Shown here piece after piece: positions 41,081 to 50,351 of a stretch of 64,000 nucleotides of DNA. Position 1 is the first letter of the stretch, and each line of letters starts with the position of its first letter. The notes under the pieces are model-generated. The model did not search any database. It was given only the letters and a program-made list of their open reading frames with translations, and was not told the origin of the DNA. This stretch comes from Chryseobacterium shigense (GTDB lineage: Bacteria; Bacteroidota; Bacteroidia; Flavobacteriales; Weeksellaceae), in assembly GCF_014207845.1 (NCBI RefSeq), contig NZ_JACHLC010000003.1, positions 62,001-126,000 of the forward strand, given 5' to 3'. Made by a program: the position numbers and the translations under genes.

Positions 41081-43333
41081 TTATTCTCTGTTTTTTACCA
41101 ATACCCATCCTGAATATTTGGTTTCGGTATTGTTTTTATCATTTTCGTTCCATGAAATAGAGTACCAGTAAGTTCCTGTAAGGATTTTTTTGCCGGATGC
41201 AGTTCCGTCCCATTTGAAGTTTCTTGTTTTGTTGGCTTCATACAGTTTATTGCCATATCTGTCATACACTATAAAAATCAGATTCTTCTTGTATGCGAGT
41301 GAAGAATAATCAATAACATCATTAATGTTGTCGCCGTTCGGTGTAATAGCGTTGATCAGATTGGGAACAGTGATCTGAACTTCAACAGGTGAGCAGTTGT
41401 AAAAATCTTTAACGAAAACCTTTGCCTCACCCCTGTGTAATCCTGTGAATGTATTGGAGTCCTGCCAGTCGATGCCGTTTAAAGAATATTTGTATGGGGG
41501 AGTTCCGCCGGATACATTTACGGTTACGGTTGTATTATTGATGTCAATGCTTGTGATTACGGGGTTTGCGGAAGCAATAACCTTTACCGTCTGAAGGGTA
41601 ATACAGCTTCCTGTTTTAAGTTTTACCCAATAAAGTCCTACGCCTATTCCCTGAATAGAAGGTGTGGTTGCTCCTGTGCTCCATTCGTAGCTGTCAAAGC
41701 CTGGACCTGCATCCAGATCGGTTCTGCCATCAATACAAATGATTTTGTCTTTTAAAACAGAAGATTTTACCGGAGGAAGAACAACCAGATTAACTTTTGC
41801 TATGGCGAAGCAACCGTTGGAATCTGTTACTTTTACATAAACTGCAATGCTCACGGACATATACTGAGATGGATTCATAATCTCATTGGTCCCGCTTAAA
41901 GCATCTGCCACGCTTGAATAGTATTTTTTTGTAAAACCGCTGGTCAGTGTGGTCACATTAGCAGAGGTAAGGTCGAATATGGCATTCGTAATATTATCCT
42001 GGATGAAACAGGATTGCAGGGTAGCTTCTTTTACCGGGGTTTCAGGATAGAAAGTTAAGGTGATTTTTGCTGTACCTGTACATCCCTGTGGAGTTATTAC
42101 TTTTACATAAACTACTCCGGGTGCGGAAGTGTAAGAGCTCGGATTGGCAATTTCGTTAGTGCCAGCATTCAGGTCATTCAGGGTTTTGTAGTATTTTTTC
42201 GTTGCGCCAAGTACGTCAGTTACATTGGCGGTAGTAAGATTGAATATTCCTGTTCCCGCTTTATTATTGTTACATGCTGTTAAGGTTTTATCGGTGAGTG
42301 TAAGAGGGGCCAGTACCAGCAATATCTTCCCGTCCGGGTTGTCGCATAGTATTCCTGCATTGTCCTTTATGATTACGGTAACTGTGGTATTTGTATTGAA
42401 TTGATAGTTGGTGGGATTGGTGATTGGTGTTGCTCCCTGCAGGTAGGTAAATGTATAATTGGAAGGATTGCTTACGAATTGTGAATTGAAGGTCGTTAAA
42501 TTTACAGATCCATACCCCGTAGTCGGATTTGGACAGAACGATTGGGTAGCTGTACTTTGTAAAATGGGAACTTTATCGGTGTAGATTTTTACATTTTTAA
42601 TGGAATGTCTTGATCTTGCACCACCTGTGGAAGCCGAAAATCCAAAATATCCAATAGTCATTGCAGCTGCTGTGCCTGAAGGAGCAAACGACTGGTTGCA
42701 GATTGTTGTTCCGTCAAGTGTTATTTTTATAATCCAGTTGGTGGGAATTGCCGGATCTACCTGTGCAGTTACTTCAACATGCTTATAGGTTGTTCCCTGA
42801 AAAGGTTGGGTGGTGTTCAGGTCTGGTGAGTGAAAAGAGCTTCCGGGAACATTGAAAAATTCAACATTGTTATTGTCTGTTGTATTGGCTACCTGCCCGT
42901 AAGCAACATGTATTTTACTCATTGTGGCTGTAGTGGTGTTATTATAAGTGTCAAAACCTACAATGAAACCAACGGCGTTTTGAGAAACTCCCAGTCCGGA
43001 GCCTAGTACGCTTGCAACAGGTGGATTCGCCAGATACCAGAATGCAATTCCGTCACCATTGGATGTTTGGTTGGAATCCATTCTGAAATCAAATTCAACC
43101 CTCCATTTATCGCAATATTTTAAGTTAATCTGATCATTTAGCCTGATAGACCCTGACTGGTTGTTGGTATCGGGAGTGAGCTGGATAAAATCGCCCATAA
43201 CCTGGGTGGGGGCTACCATAGTCCATCCGGTAGTGCTTACTGGATTTCCGGTTAACTGATAGGTTTGGGAAAATGCTCCTCCTGACAAGAAAAGCAGAAA
43301 GAGGGAAATACAAGACAGTAAAAATTTATTCAT
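41081..43333 (-). CDS. T9SS type B protein B, lectin-like N-terminus, repeat-bearing (750 aa)
   Basis: Same layout as gene A: a signal peptide, an L-type-lectin-like domain (about 24-255, with YCDKWRVEFDFRMDSN and GDGIAFWYLANPP), three repeats of about 85 residues with the pattern A-x-L-x-x-C and Y-V-K-V-x-T-x-x-G-C, an Ig-like segment with LDAGPGFDSYEWSTGAT, and the type B sorting domain (ITPNGDNINDVIDYS). The N-terminal domain is closest to gene A. The last 110 or so residues are closest to gene C (YKKNLIFIVYDRYGNKLYEANK). The protein should be exported by T9SS and may be a surface adhesin or glycan binder. Confidence 0.88.
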   Translation of the reverse strand: MNKFLLSCISLFLLFLSGGAFSQTYQLTGNPVSTTGWTMVAPTQVMGDFIQLTPDTNNQSGSIRLNDQINLKYCDKWRVEFDFRMDSNQTSNGDGIAFWYLANPPVASVLGSGLGVSQNAVGFIVGFDTYNNTTTATMSKIHVAYGQVANTTDNNNVEFFNVPGSSFHSPDLNTTQPFQGTTYKHVEVTAQVDPAIPTNWIIKITLDGTTICNQSFAPSGTAAAMTIGYFGFSASTGGARSRHSIKNVKIYTDKVPILQSTATQSFCPNPTTGYGSVNLTTFNSQFVSNPSNYTFTYLQGATPITNPTNYQFNTNTTVTVIIKDNAGILCDNPDGKILLVLAPLTLTDKTLTACNNNKAGTGIFNLTTANVTDVLGATKKYYKTLNDLNAGTNEIANPSSYTSAPGVVYVKVITPQGCTGTAKITLTFYPETPVKEATLQSCFIQDNITNAIFDLTSANVTTLTSGFTKKYYSSVADALSGTNEIMNPSQYMSVSIAVYVKVTDSNGCFAIAKVNLVVLPPVKSSVLKDKIICIDGRTDLDAGPGFDSYEWSTGATTPSIQGIGVGLYWVKLKTGSCITLQTVKVIASANPVITSIDINNTTVTVNVSGGTPPYKYSLNGIDWQDSNTFTGLHRGEAKVFVKDFYNCSPVEVQITVPNLINAITPNGDNINDVIDYSSLAYKKNLIFIVYDRYGNKLYEANKTRNFKWDGTASGKKILTGTYWYSISWNENDKNNTETKYSGWVLVKNRE

Positions 43334-43484
43334 TGAAGTGGGATTACTTTTAATTAGATACTGTAAATATATTAAATCCCTATTAATTAGTGTGTATTTA
43401 ATGTTAATTTTACCGAAAATGATAATGATTTCTTAACAAATGATAAGATAGTAAGGGGAATAATGAATGATATAGGTTTATTTT

Positions 43485-43961
43485 TTAAAAAAGCGAATTG
43501 CTTTCCAGGCCTTCGAAATAAGTGTCTACTTCCAGGTTTGGTGAGCTTGCTGCTGCGACAGCCAGTTTATCACAGAGTTCGTTTTCAAAGTGACCTGCAT
43601 GGCCTTTTACCCAATGCATCTGAGGTTTATGCATGTTATACATTTCAATGAACCTTTTCCAGAGGTCCGGATTTTTTACATTTTTCCATCCTCTTTTGAT
43701 CCATCCGGAGATCCAGTTTTGGTTAACAGCATCAGCTACATATTTGCTGTCTGTATAAATGTGAATATCGTTCTCCGAAGATTTTAGTTTTTCCATTGCC
43801 GTAATAACAGCGAGAAGCTCCATCCTGTTATTGGTGGTTTTTCTGAATCCTTTTGAAAATGTTTTCTGATAGTTCTTTTCCGGGACGCGCATAAGGATTC
43901 CATAACCTCCTTTTCCGGGATTTCCGCTGCATGCTCCATCAGTGTATATTTCTATTCTCAA
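43485..43961 (-). CDS. rnhA: ribonuclease HI
   Basis: 158 residues, cytoplasmic. It removes RNA from RNA-DNA hybrids such as Okazaki primers and R-loops. Catalytic residues are all present: Asp8 in IYTDGACSGNPG, Glu48 in NNRMELLAV, Asp71 in IYTDSKY, His124 in the GHAGHFENE loop and Asp131. The start is read as TTG at 43961, because no ATG precedes the conserved first strand. It sits just after dnaB on the same strand and in the middle of the T9SS paralogue cluster. The dnaB-rnhA pairing may be functional in replication or only positional. Confidence 0.95.
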   Translation of the reverse strand: MRIEIYTDGACSGNPGKGGYGILMRVPEKNYQKTFSKGFRKTTNNRMELLAVITAMEKLKSSENDIHIYTDSKYVADAVNQNWISGWIKRGWKNVKNPDLWKRFIEMYNMHKPQMHWVKGHAGHFENELCDKLAVAAASSPNLEVDTYFEGLESNSLF

Positions 43962-44044
43962 AATTTCAGATCTGTATAAATTTAGTATTCCACTTAAAAC
44001 TAAGTTTGAAGAATCCAGGCCGGTTATTTAAAATACTGTTGATG

Positions 44045-45634
44045 TTAGAAAGGAAAATCATCGTCATCATCGAAATCATTCATCGATGAGCCTGAAAGTT
44101 TTGAGCTGTCAGGAAGATCAAATGCGGCACCGGGTTGAATTGTTGTTTTAATCTTTTCAAAACCACCGGGTTCATTAGAACCGAAATTAGAAGGATAGCC
44201 TCCCATACCGCCATTAAGTGCGGCTTCAATATCCCCGAATTTGGCAAAGTGCTTCAGGAATGATAATCTTACATCGGCTGTTGCACCATTTCTGTGTTTT
44301 GCTATGATAAGCTCAGCCTGGTTTTCGGTTGAAGTTTCCTGGCCTTCTTCGTCATTGTCCCAAACTGCAATTTTATAATATTCGGGTCTGAAAATAAAGG
44401 ATACAATATCGGCATCCTGCTCAATAGCTCCGGATTCCCTCAGGTCAGAAAGCTGGGGCCTTTTACCGGGACGGGTTTCTACACTTCTTGATAGCTGGGA
44501 AAGTGCAATAACAGGTACGTTAAGTTCTTTGGCGATGGCTTTTAATGAACGGGAGATCATGGAGATTTCCTGTTCACGGTTTCCGACACCTTTTCCTCCG
44601 CCTCCTGCGGTCATCAGCTGAAGATAATCCACCATGATCAGCTTTACGCCATGCTGCATTACCAGTCTCCGGCATTTTGCACGGAAGTCGAATATAGAAA
44701 GAGAAGGAGTTTCGTCAATAAAAAGCGGTGCATTTTCAAGTTCGGATACATTGGAGAACAGTCTTTGCCATTCTTCATCATCCAAAGTTCCTTTTCTCAG
44801 TTTTTCAGAAGAAATTTTGGTTTCAGAAGCAATCATCCTGGTGATAAGCTGTACGGATGCCATCTCGAGAGAGAAAAGCACCATTGGGATTTTGTGTCCT
44901 ACAGCTATATTTCTGGCCATTGATAGAAGGAATGCTGTTTTACCCATCGCCGGACGGGCTGCTATAATGATGAGGTCGGAATTTTGCCAGCCTCCCGTTT
45001 CTTTATCAATATCCCTGAATCCTGAAGGAACTCCGGAAAGCCCTTCTTTATCTTTCAAAGATTTGATAGTGTCAATTGCCTGTTTTACCAATGAATTGGC
45101 GGTATCGAATCCTTTTTTGATGGTACCGTTGGTGATTTCAAAGAAGGACTGTTCCGCTTTATCCAGCAGCTCAAATACATCGGTAGATTCTTTGTAAGAT
45201 GAATCGATTACGTTGGCGGAAACATTAATAAGGCTTCTTAAGATATATTTTTCCAGAATAACACGTACATGATATTCTATATGGGCAGATGAACTTACAC
45301 CCATCGTTAGATCGATGATATAATGATCACCACCTGCCTGGCTGAGTTTGTCTTCTTTTTTTAATTCCTGGATAATGGTCATCAGATCCACAGGGTGGTT
45401 ACCTTCATAAAGTTTCAGGATCGTGGCAAAAATAACCTGATGTCTCGGGTCATAAAATACTTCAGGAGTAAGAAGGTCAATAGAATGGTCAAGCCCCTTC
45501 TTGTCTATTAAAAAAGTTCCTATAACCAGTCTTTCAAAATCTACAGCATTGGGAGGCATTTTTCCATCCGCAATAGACAATTCTCTTGCAAAGTTTCCGT
45601 GTGTAAGGGATGATAATGTTTCTTTCTGCGCCAT
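44045..45634 (-). CDS. dnaB: replicative DNA helicase DnaB with SSB-like C-terminal tip
   Basis: 529 residues, the hexameric 5'-3' helicase of the replication fork. The N-terminal helical domain (about 20-150) has PPNAVDFERLVIGTFLID. The RecA-like C-terminal domain (about 190-460) has Walker A ARPAMGKTAF and the HRNGATADVRL arginine region. A further tail of about 60 residues ends M-N-D-F-D-D-D-D-D-F-P-F, very like the acidic C-terminal tip of single-strand-binding protein SSB. The first residues (ATG 45634) follow a TATCTTTG box after 4 nt, so the transcript is probably leaderless. Confidence 0.97.
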   Translation of the reverse strand: MAQKETLSSLTHGNFARELSIADGKMPPNAVDFERLVIGTFLIDKKGLDHSIDLLTPEVFYDPRHQVIFATILKLYEGNHPVDLMTIIQELKKEDKLSQAGGDHYIIDLTMGVSSSAHIEYHVRVILEKYILRSLINVSANVIDSSYKESTDVFELLDKAEQSFFEITNGTIKKGFDTANSLVKQAIDTIKSLKDKEGLSGVPSGFRDIDKETGGWQNSDLIIIAARPAMGKTAFLLSMARNIAVGHKIPMVLFSLEMASVQLITRMIASETKISSEKLRKGTLDDEEWQRLFSNVSELENAPLFIDETPSLSIFDFRAKCRRLVMQHGVKLIMVDYLQLMTAGGGGKGVGNREQEISMISRSLKAIAKELNVPVIALSQLSRSVETRPGKRPQLSDLRESGAIEQDADIVSFIFRPEYYKIAVWDNDEEGQETSTENQAELIIAKHRNGATADVRLSFLKHFAKFGDIEAALNGGMGGYPSNFGSNEPGGFEKIKTTIQPGAAFDLPDSSKLSGSSMNDFDDDDDFPF

Positions 45635-45638
45635 ACTG

Positions 45639-45646
45639 CAAAGATA
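45639..45646 (-). promoter_or_regulatory. dnaB promoter box, leaderless configuration
   Basis: The minus strand reads TATCTTTG-N4-ATG. Confidence 0.6.
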
Positions 45647-45850
45647 GTTTATTTAAAAAAATAATTAAAAAATAGTAACTAACAAGTTATCAGCAATTCG
45701 TTCTTAACGTGTAAAAACAGAACTCAGATGAGTGTTAGTAAAAAGTGGGGTTCAAAAATAGAAAATTTTCAATAAGTAATATTCATCAGGGTGAAAATGA
45801 TAAATGATTTTTTTTATTTACTATTGATGAAATAGGGGTATTGAATAAAA

Positions 45851-45876
45851 AAAGACTGCCAATTACGACAGTCTTT
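45851..45876 (-). terminator. terminator after T9SS type B gene C
   Basis: An 8-bp AAAGACTG/CAGTCTTT stem (45851-45858 with 45869-45876) with an A tract on the left, T-rich on the minus strand. Confidence 0.8.
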
Positions 45877-45899
45877 CTTTTTATGGTCTAAGAATTAAC

Positions 45900-48020
45900 T
45901 TATTCTTTATTTTTTACCAGTATCCATCCTGAATATTTCGTTTCGGTACTGTTTTTATCGTTTTCGTTCCATGAGATGGTGTACCAGTAAGTACCTGTAG
46001 GGATTTTCTTGCCGGAGGCTGTTCCGTCCCATTTGTAGTCTCTCATTTTATTGGCTTCATAAAGCTTGTTTCCGTATCTGTCATATACAATGAATATCAG
46101 ATTTTTCTTATAAGCCAATGCAGAATAATCAATTTCGTCATTTACCTTATCCCCGTTCGGAGTAATAGCGTTGATCAGGTTTGGTATCGTAACAGTAATC
46201 TGGATAGGATTACAGTCGAAAGAATCCTTTAGGAAGATTTTATTTTCTCCTCTAGGAAGCCCGCTGAATGTATTGGTTGTCTGCCAGTTGATACCATCTA
46301 CTGAATACGTATAAGGAGGGGTTCCGCCTGAAGCATTTATTGTAATAGTGTTATTGCTGATATCCACGCTGGCAATTACCGGCTGTGAAGAAGCAAAAAC
46401 AGTTACAGTCTGTAAAGTGAAGCATTTTCCTGTTTTCAGTTTTACCCAATAAACTCCTATTCCTGCATTGTTGATAGATTGTGTGGTGGCACCTGTGCTC
46501 CATTCGTAACCGTCAAATCCTGGCCCTGCATCCAATGTTGTTTTAGCTTCAGCACAGATTGTTTTGTCTTTCAGCACGGCAGATTTTACCGGAGGAAGAA
46601 CTTTTAACGTGATCTTGGCAATAGCGTAACACTGGTTGGTATTGGTTACTCTTACATAAACCTCAGTGCTTTCAGTAATGTAAGCATTTGCAGGAGAAAT
46701 CGGGTTGGTTTCTGCCTTGGCATCGATTAGTGTCTTGTAGAATTTCTTCGTTTGTCCCGCTATCGAACCTACATCAGCAGTTGTAAGATCAAATGTAGAT
46801 TTCAGGACATCATTTTCAATGTAACATTCTTCCAGTATTGCATCTTTTAACGTTACCACCGGGTGGAATGATAGCGTAATGGCTGCTGTAGCCGTACATC
46901 CAAATACAGAAATTACTTTAACGTAAACTATTTTCTGAGGGGAAATATAATCAGTAGGGTTGGTAATTTCGTTAGTATCAGCATTCAGATCGGCAAGAGT
47001 AGGATAATATTTTTTGGTTACGGTTCCGGTAAATACATCTGCCGTTGTAAGGTCAAATTTACCTATACCCTCACCATTATTGTTACAAGCAAAAATAGTT
47101 GCATTTCTTGCTGTAATGCTGGCATTTACGAATTTAAACTTACCACTTATGAAACATTTATTGATAACGCTGTTCGGGTTGTCAGGATCAAAATACCGGA
47201 TTCTGTAGTAGTAAGTAGTTGTTCCGTTTACAGTAGCAGTGGTAAGTGGATCTTCTCCTGTAATAACATCGTTAACGTTGTCATGGTAAGTAACCTGGAA
47301 ATTAGGGTTGTTCCCATTGATAATACCTGGAGTAAGGGTAGTAAAGTTGAACTGTGACGGAAGCCCGCATACCATGATGGTTGTAGGGTCATCCGGATTA
47401 GCTCCAGGGATACCAGGCGGAAGGAAAGGATTAGGCGCAAGAACAGGATCGTTAAATGCTGAACTTAAGGTAGCGGTACCACCCCATGTCATTTTAAATC
47501 CGTCCGGAGAACTTCTGAAGTTGTCTACAACAAGATAATATGTTTCACCGGCCAGTACCTGCATATATGGGCTCCACTCAGCTGAGTTTCCTGCATTTCC
47601 GTTTGTATTGGGAGGTGGAGGTGGAGGCAAAGTTAAAGTAAGTCCTGTATTTCCCGTTGGAGTACTACCGTTGTAGTTACATCTTAGCGGCGTTACAAAA
47701 GTGTTATTGGTATTTAAAGAAGTACATCCATTGGTTGTAGGACCGTATACTGCAAAATCGTAGTCATCGGAATTTACGTTGGGATCAATAACGAATGTTA
47801 AAGTTCCGGATGTAGCAACGGTAAAAGTATACCATACCGAGAAATTCTCACTTCTGCCCAGACATCCGTTTGCGGATAGATTCTCTGCGATAGTTCCATG
47901 TCCTGACGGGGTGTACGATAGCTCAGAGTTTCCGCAAAGAGGGATTGCCGTGACGCAATCGGACTGTGCATAAAACACCTGTGCTATAAATAGAATTAAA
48001 AGAAGTAATGTTTTTTTCAT
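45900..48020 (-). CDS. T9SS type B protein C, PPC-like N-terminus, repeat-bearing (706 aa)
   Basis: Signal peptide (1-18, ending FYAQ), then a beta-sandwich domain of the pre-peptidase C-terminal type (about 19-190; FSVWYTFTVATSGTLTFVIDP, then a poly-proline P-P-P-P-P-P loop and AGETYYLVVDNFRSS). It then carries repeats with A-x-x-x-A-C-N-N-N-G-E-G and C-Y-I-E-N, an Ig-like GPGFDGYEWSTGAT segment and a type B sorting domain (ITPNGDKVNDEIDYS) ending LVKNKE. The N-terminal domain pairs with gene D and the C-terminal domain with gene B. Likely a secreted or surface protein of unknown ligand. Confidence 0.88.
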   Translation of the reverse strand: MKKTLLLLILFIAQVFYAQSDCVTAIPLCGNSELSYTPSGHGTIAENLSANGCLGRSENFSVWYTFTVATSGTLTFVIDPNVNSDDYDFAVYGPTTNGCTSLNTNNTFVTPLRCNYNGSTPTGNTGLTLTLPPPPPPNTNGNAGNSAEWSPYMQVLAGETYYLVVDNFRSSPDGFKMTWGGTATLSSAFNDPVLAPNPFLPPGIPGANPDDPTTIMVCGLPSQFNFTTLTPGIINGNNPNFQVTYHDNVNDVITGEDPLTTATVNGTTTYYYRIRYFDPDNPNSVINKCFISGKFKFVNASITARNATIFACNNNGEGIGKFDLTTADVFTGTVTKKYYPTLADLNADTNEITNPTDYISPQKIVYVKVISVFGCTATAAITLSFHPVVTLKDAILEECYIENDVLKSTFDLTTADVGSIAGQTKKFYKTLIDAKAETNPISPANAYITESTEVYVRVTNTNQCYAIAKITLKVLPPVKSAVLKDKTICAEAKTTLDAGPGFDGYEWSTGATTQSINNAGIGVYWVKLKTGKCFTLQTVTVFASSQPVIASVDISNNTITINASGGTPPYTYSVDGINWQTTNTFSGLPRGENKIFLKDSFDCNPIQITVTIPNLINAITPNGDKVNDEIDYSALAYKKNLIFIVYDRYGNKLYEANKMRDYKWDGTASGKKIPTGTYWYTISWNENDKNSTETKYSGWILVKNKE

Positions 48021-48083
48021 GTTTAAAATGATTTTTGTGAAACAAGATTTGAGTAAAATAAAGTTATCAGCATTTATGTTAAA

Positions 48084-48107
48084 AAAACCGCCCCGTAGAG
48101 CGGTTTT
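48084..48107 (-). terminator. terminator after T9SS type B gene D
   Basis: An 8-bp stem (48084-48091 with 48100-48107) with an 8-nt loop and a long A tract on the left (T tract on minus). Confidence 0.85.
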
Positions 48108-48121
48108 ATTATGACAAGAAA

Positions 48122-50260
48122 TTATTCTCTATTTTTTACCATTACCCATCCTGAGAATTTAAATGGTGTGTTCTTTTTATCATTTTCATTCCATGTTACA
48201 GAATACCAGTATGTTCCTGTAGGAACTTTTTTACCGGCAACAGTTCCGTCCCACTTGTATCCGTTTGTTTTATCGGCCTGGTGGATCTTGGTTCCATATC
48301 TGTCGAAGATACTTAATATAAGACCCTGTTTTCCTGATAGCGCTGAATAATCTATAACATCATTAATACCGTCTCCGTTTGGAGTAATAACGTTAATAAG
48401 ATTAGGTACAACAACTGTTATATCAATAGGCTCACAATCGTAGGCATCTTTTACATATACCGTATGGTCTCCTCTTGAAATATTGCTGAATACGTTAGAA
48501 TCCTGCCAGTTAATATTATCCATAGAATACTGATAAGGAGGAGTCCCTCCGATAACATTTACGGTTATAGAAGTATTGGCAATATCAATACTTGAAACAA
48601 CCGGCTGTTCGGAAGCATATACTTTTACGGTCTGTAATGTGATACAGTCTCCGGTTTTTAGTTTAACCCAGTAGGTTCCTACGCTTACATTAGTAATACT
48701 CTGTGTAGTGGCTCCTGTGCTCCATTCGTAACCGTTAAATCCAGGTCCTGCATCCAGTGTTGTTTTATCTTCAACGCAGATAATCTTATCCTTAAGAACA
48801 TTTGAGTACACCGGAGAAAGTACAGTAAGAGTTACTTTCGCAATAGAATAACATCCCTGCGCATTAAATACTTTTACGTAGATAACTCCTGATGGAGCAG
48901 TATAAGCAAGGAAGCTTAAAATTTCATTTGTTCCGTTTACTGCATCTGTAAGAGAAGGATAATACTTTTTTGTTGCACTTGTCAGTGTGGTTACTATAGC
49001 ATTGCTCAAATTAAATGTTCCCAGTGAAGGGTTTGTTTCAAGGAAACATGATCTCAGAGAAGAATCAGTTACCGGTACCAAAGGATGGAATTTCAATGTA
49101 ATTTCAGCTGTTGCCGTACATCCGAACTCATTGGTTGCCTTTACATATATTTTTCCTTCGGCAGATACAAACTGGTAGATTGCCGGGCTTGTAATCTCAT
49201 TCGTTCCTGCATTCAGGTCGAACATAGTAGGATAATATTTTAATACATGATTAGGGCCGGCTCCTATAGCAGCGGTTGTAAGATCGAACATTGCCGTACC
49301 TGAACCATTGTTGCTGCAGCTTGTAAGTGTGGCATTGGTTAGAGTAAAGCTTCCGTCTCTAAATTTAAATTTCCCTGTAATAAAGCACCCGTTCATAGGG
49401 TTGCTTGGATTTGTAGGATCCTGATATACAATTCTGTAGTAATAAACTGATGCAAGATTTACTATTTCTGTTGTAACAGGATTTCCGCCTGTAATCACAT
49501 CATTGGTATTCTTGTGATAGCTTACCTTGAAATTTCCACTGTTGCCATTGATAATTCCTGTGCTTAATGAAGCAAAGTTGAATGGAGTGGCAAGTGAACA
49601 TACAGTCACCTCGTTCGGATCATTCGGGTTAGCAGCCGGAAGTCCCGGAGTAACAAATGGATAAGGTGCCAGAGTAGGATCGTTAAATGCAGAGCTTAAG
49701 CTTGCGGTACCGCTCCATGTCAGGGAGAATCCGTTTGCAGAACTTCTGTAGTTGTCTACAACAAGATAATATGTCTCGCCTGCCTGTACTACAAGGTGTG
49801 GGCTCCATTCGTCCTGGTTTCCAGCATTTCCGTTTGTATTTGGCGGTGGCGGTGGCGGTATAGTCAGTGACAGGCCTGTATTCCCCTGGGAGCTACCTGT
49901 GCCCCAGAAATTACATCTTACCGGTGTTACAAAAATATTACTGTTGTTCAGTGAAGTACAGCCGTTGGTGGTAGGACCGTAAACAGCGAAGTCATAGTCA
50001 TCAGTATCAACGTTGGGATTAATTGTAAATGCCAATGTTCCTGAGGTTGATGCCGTGAAACTGTACCATACGGAAAAGTGTTCATTTTCCGTATCACTAA
50101 GACAGGAATTCACACCAATGCCTTCCAGAACATTCCCTGGTCCCGACGGTGTATAAGAAATATCTGAGTTTCCACAGATAGATATTGCACTAATACAATC
50201 TGATTGGGCATATAAGATGCGCGAGCAGATGATTAGAAAAATGAGTAATGCTTTTTTCAT
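48122..50260 (-). CDS. T9SS type B protein D, PPC-like N-terminus, repeat-bearing (712 aa)
   Basis: Same outline as gene C: a signal peptide ending LYAQ, a PPC-like sandwich (about 19-190) with F-S-V-W-Y-S-F-T-A-S-T-S-G-T-L and a poly-proline loop P-P-P-P-P-P, then repeats, an Ig-like LDAGPGFNGYEWSTGAT segment and a type B sorting domain (ITPNGDGINDVIDYS) ending MVKNRE. From about residue 400 onward, however, it resembles gene A strongly, including a shared L-R-S-C-F-L-E-T-N-P-S-L-G-T-F-N-L-S-N block. It has its own TATATTTG promoter box. Likely T9SS-exported. Confidence 0.88.
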   Translation of the reverse strand: MKKALLIFLIICSRILYAQSDCISAISICGNSDISYTPSGPGNVLEGIGVNSCLSDTENEHFSVWYSFTASTSGTLAFTINPNVDTDDYDFAVYGPTTNGCTSLNNSNIFVTPVRCNFWGTGSSQGNTGLSLTIPPPPPPNTNGNAGNQDEWSPHLVVQAGETYYLVVDNYRSSANGFSLTWSGTASLSSAFNDPTLAPYPFVTPGLPAANPNDPNEVTVCSLATPFNFASLSTGIINGNSGNFKVSYHKNTNDVITGGNPVTTEIVNLASVYYYRIVYQDPTNPSNPMNGCFITGKFKFRDGSFTLTNATLTSCSNNGSGTAMFDLTTAAIGAGPNHVLKYYPTMFDLNAGTNEITSPAIYQFVSAEGKIYVKATNEFGCTATAEITLKFHPLVPVTDSSLRSCFLETNPSLGTFNLSNAIVTTLTSATKKYYPSLTDAVNGTNEILSFLAYTAPSGVIYVKVFNAQGCYSIAKVTLTVLSPVYSNVLKDKIICVEDKTTLDAGPGFNGYEWSTGATTQSITNVSVGTYWVKLKTGDCITLQTVKVYASEQPVVSSIDIANTSITVNVIGGTPPYQYSMDNINWQDSNVFSNISRGDHTVYVKDAYDCEPIDITVVVPNLINVITPNGDGINDVIDYSALSGKQGLILSIFDRYGTKIHQADKTNGYKWDGTVAGKKVPTGTYWYSVTWNENDKKNTPFKFSGWVMVKNRE

Positions 50261-50280
50261 AAAGGGGGATTTAAAAAAGA

Positions 50281-50288
50281 CAAATATA
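50281..50288 (-). promoter_or_regulatory. -7 promoter element of T9SS type B gene D
   Basis: The minus strand reads TATATTTG (TAnnTTTG), ending 20 nt before the ATG. Confidence 0.55.
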
Positions 50289-50351
50289 AAAAATTATTAA
50301 AGTTAAATTAAAGTTTTTGTGATATATTTAATAGAATCAGCATATTATTGT

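Noticed and set aside
44634..45197. 187-codon open frame on the plus strand opposite dnaB
   Set aside because: Shadow of dnaB; the residue composition is not protein-like and there is no promoter.
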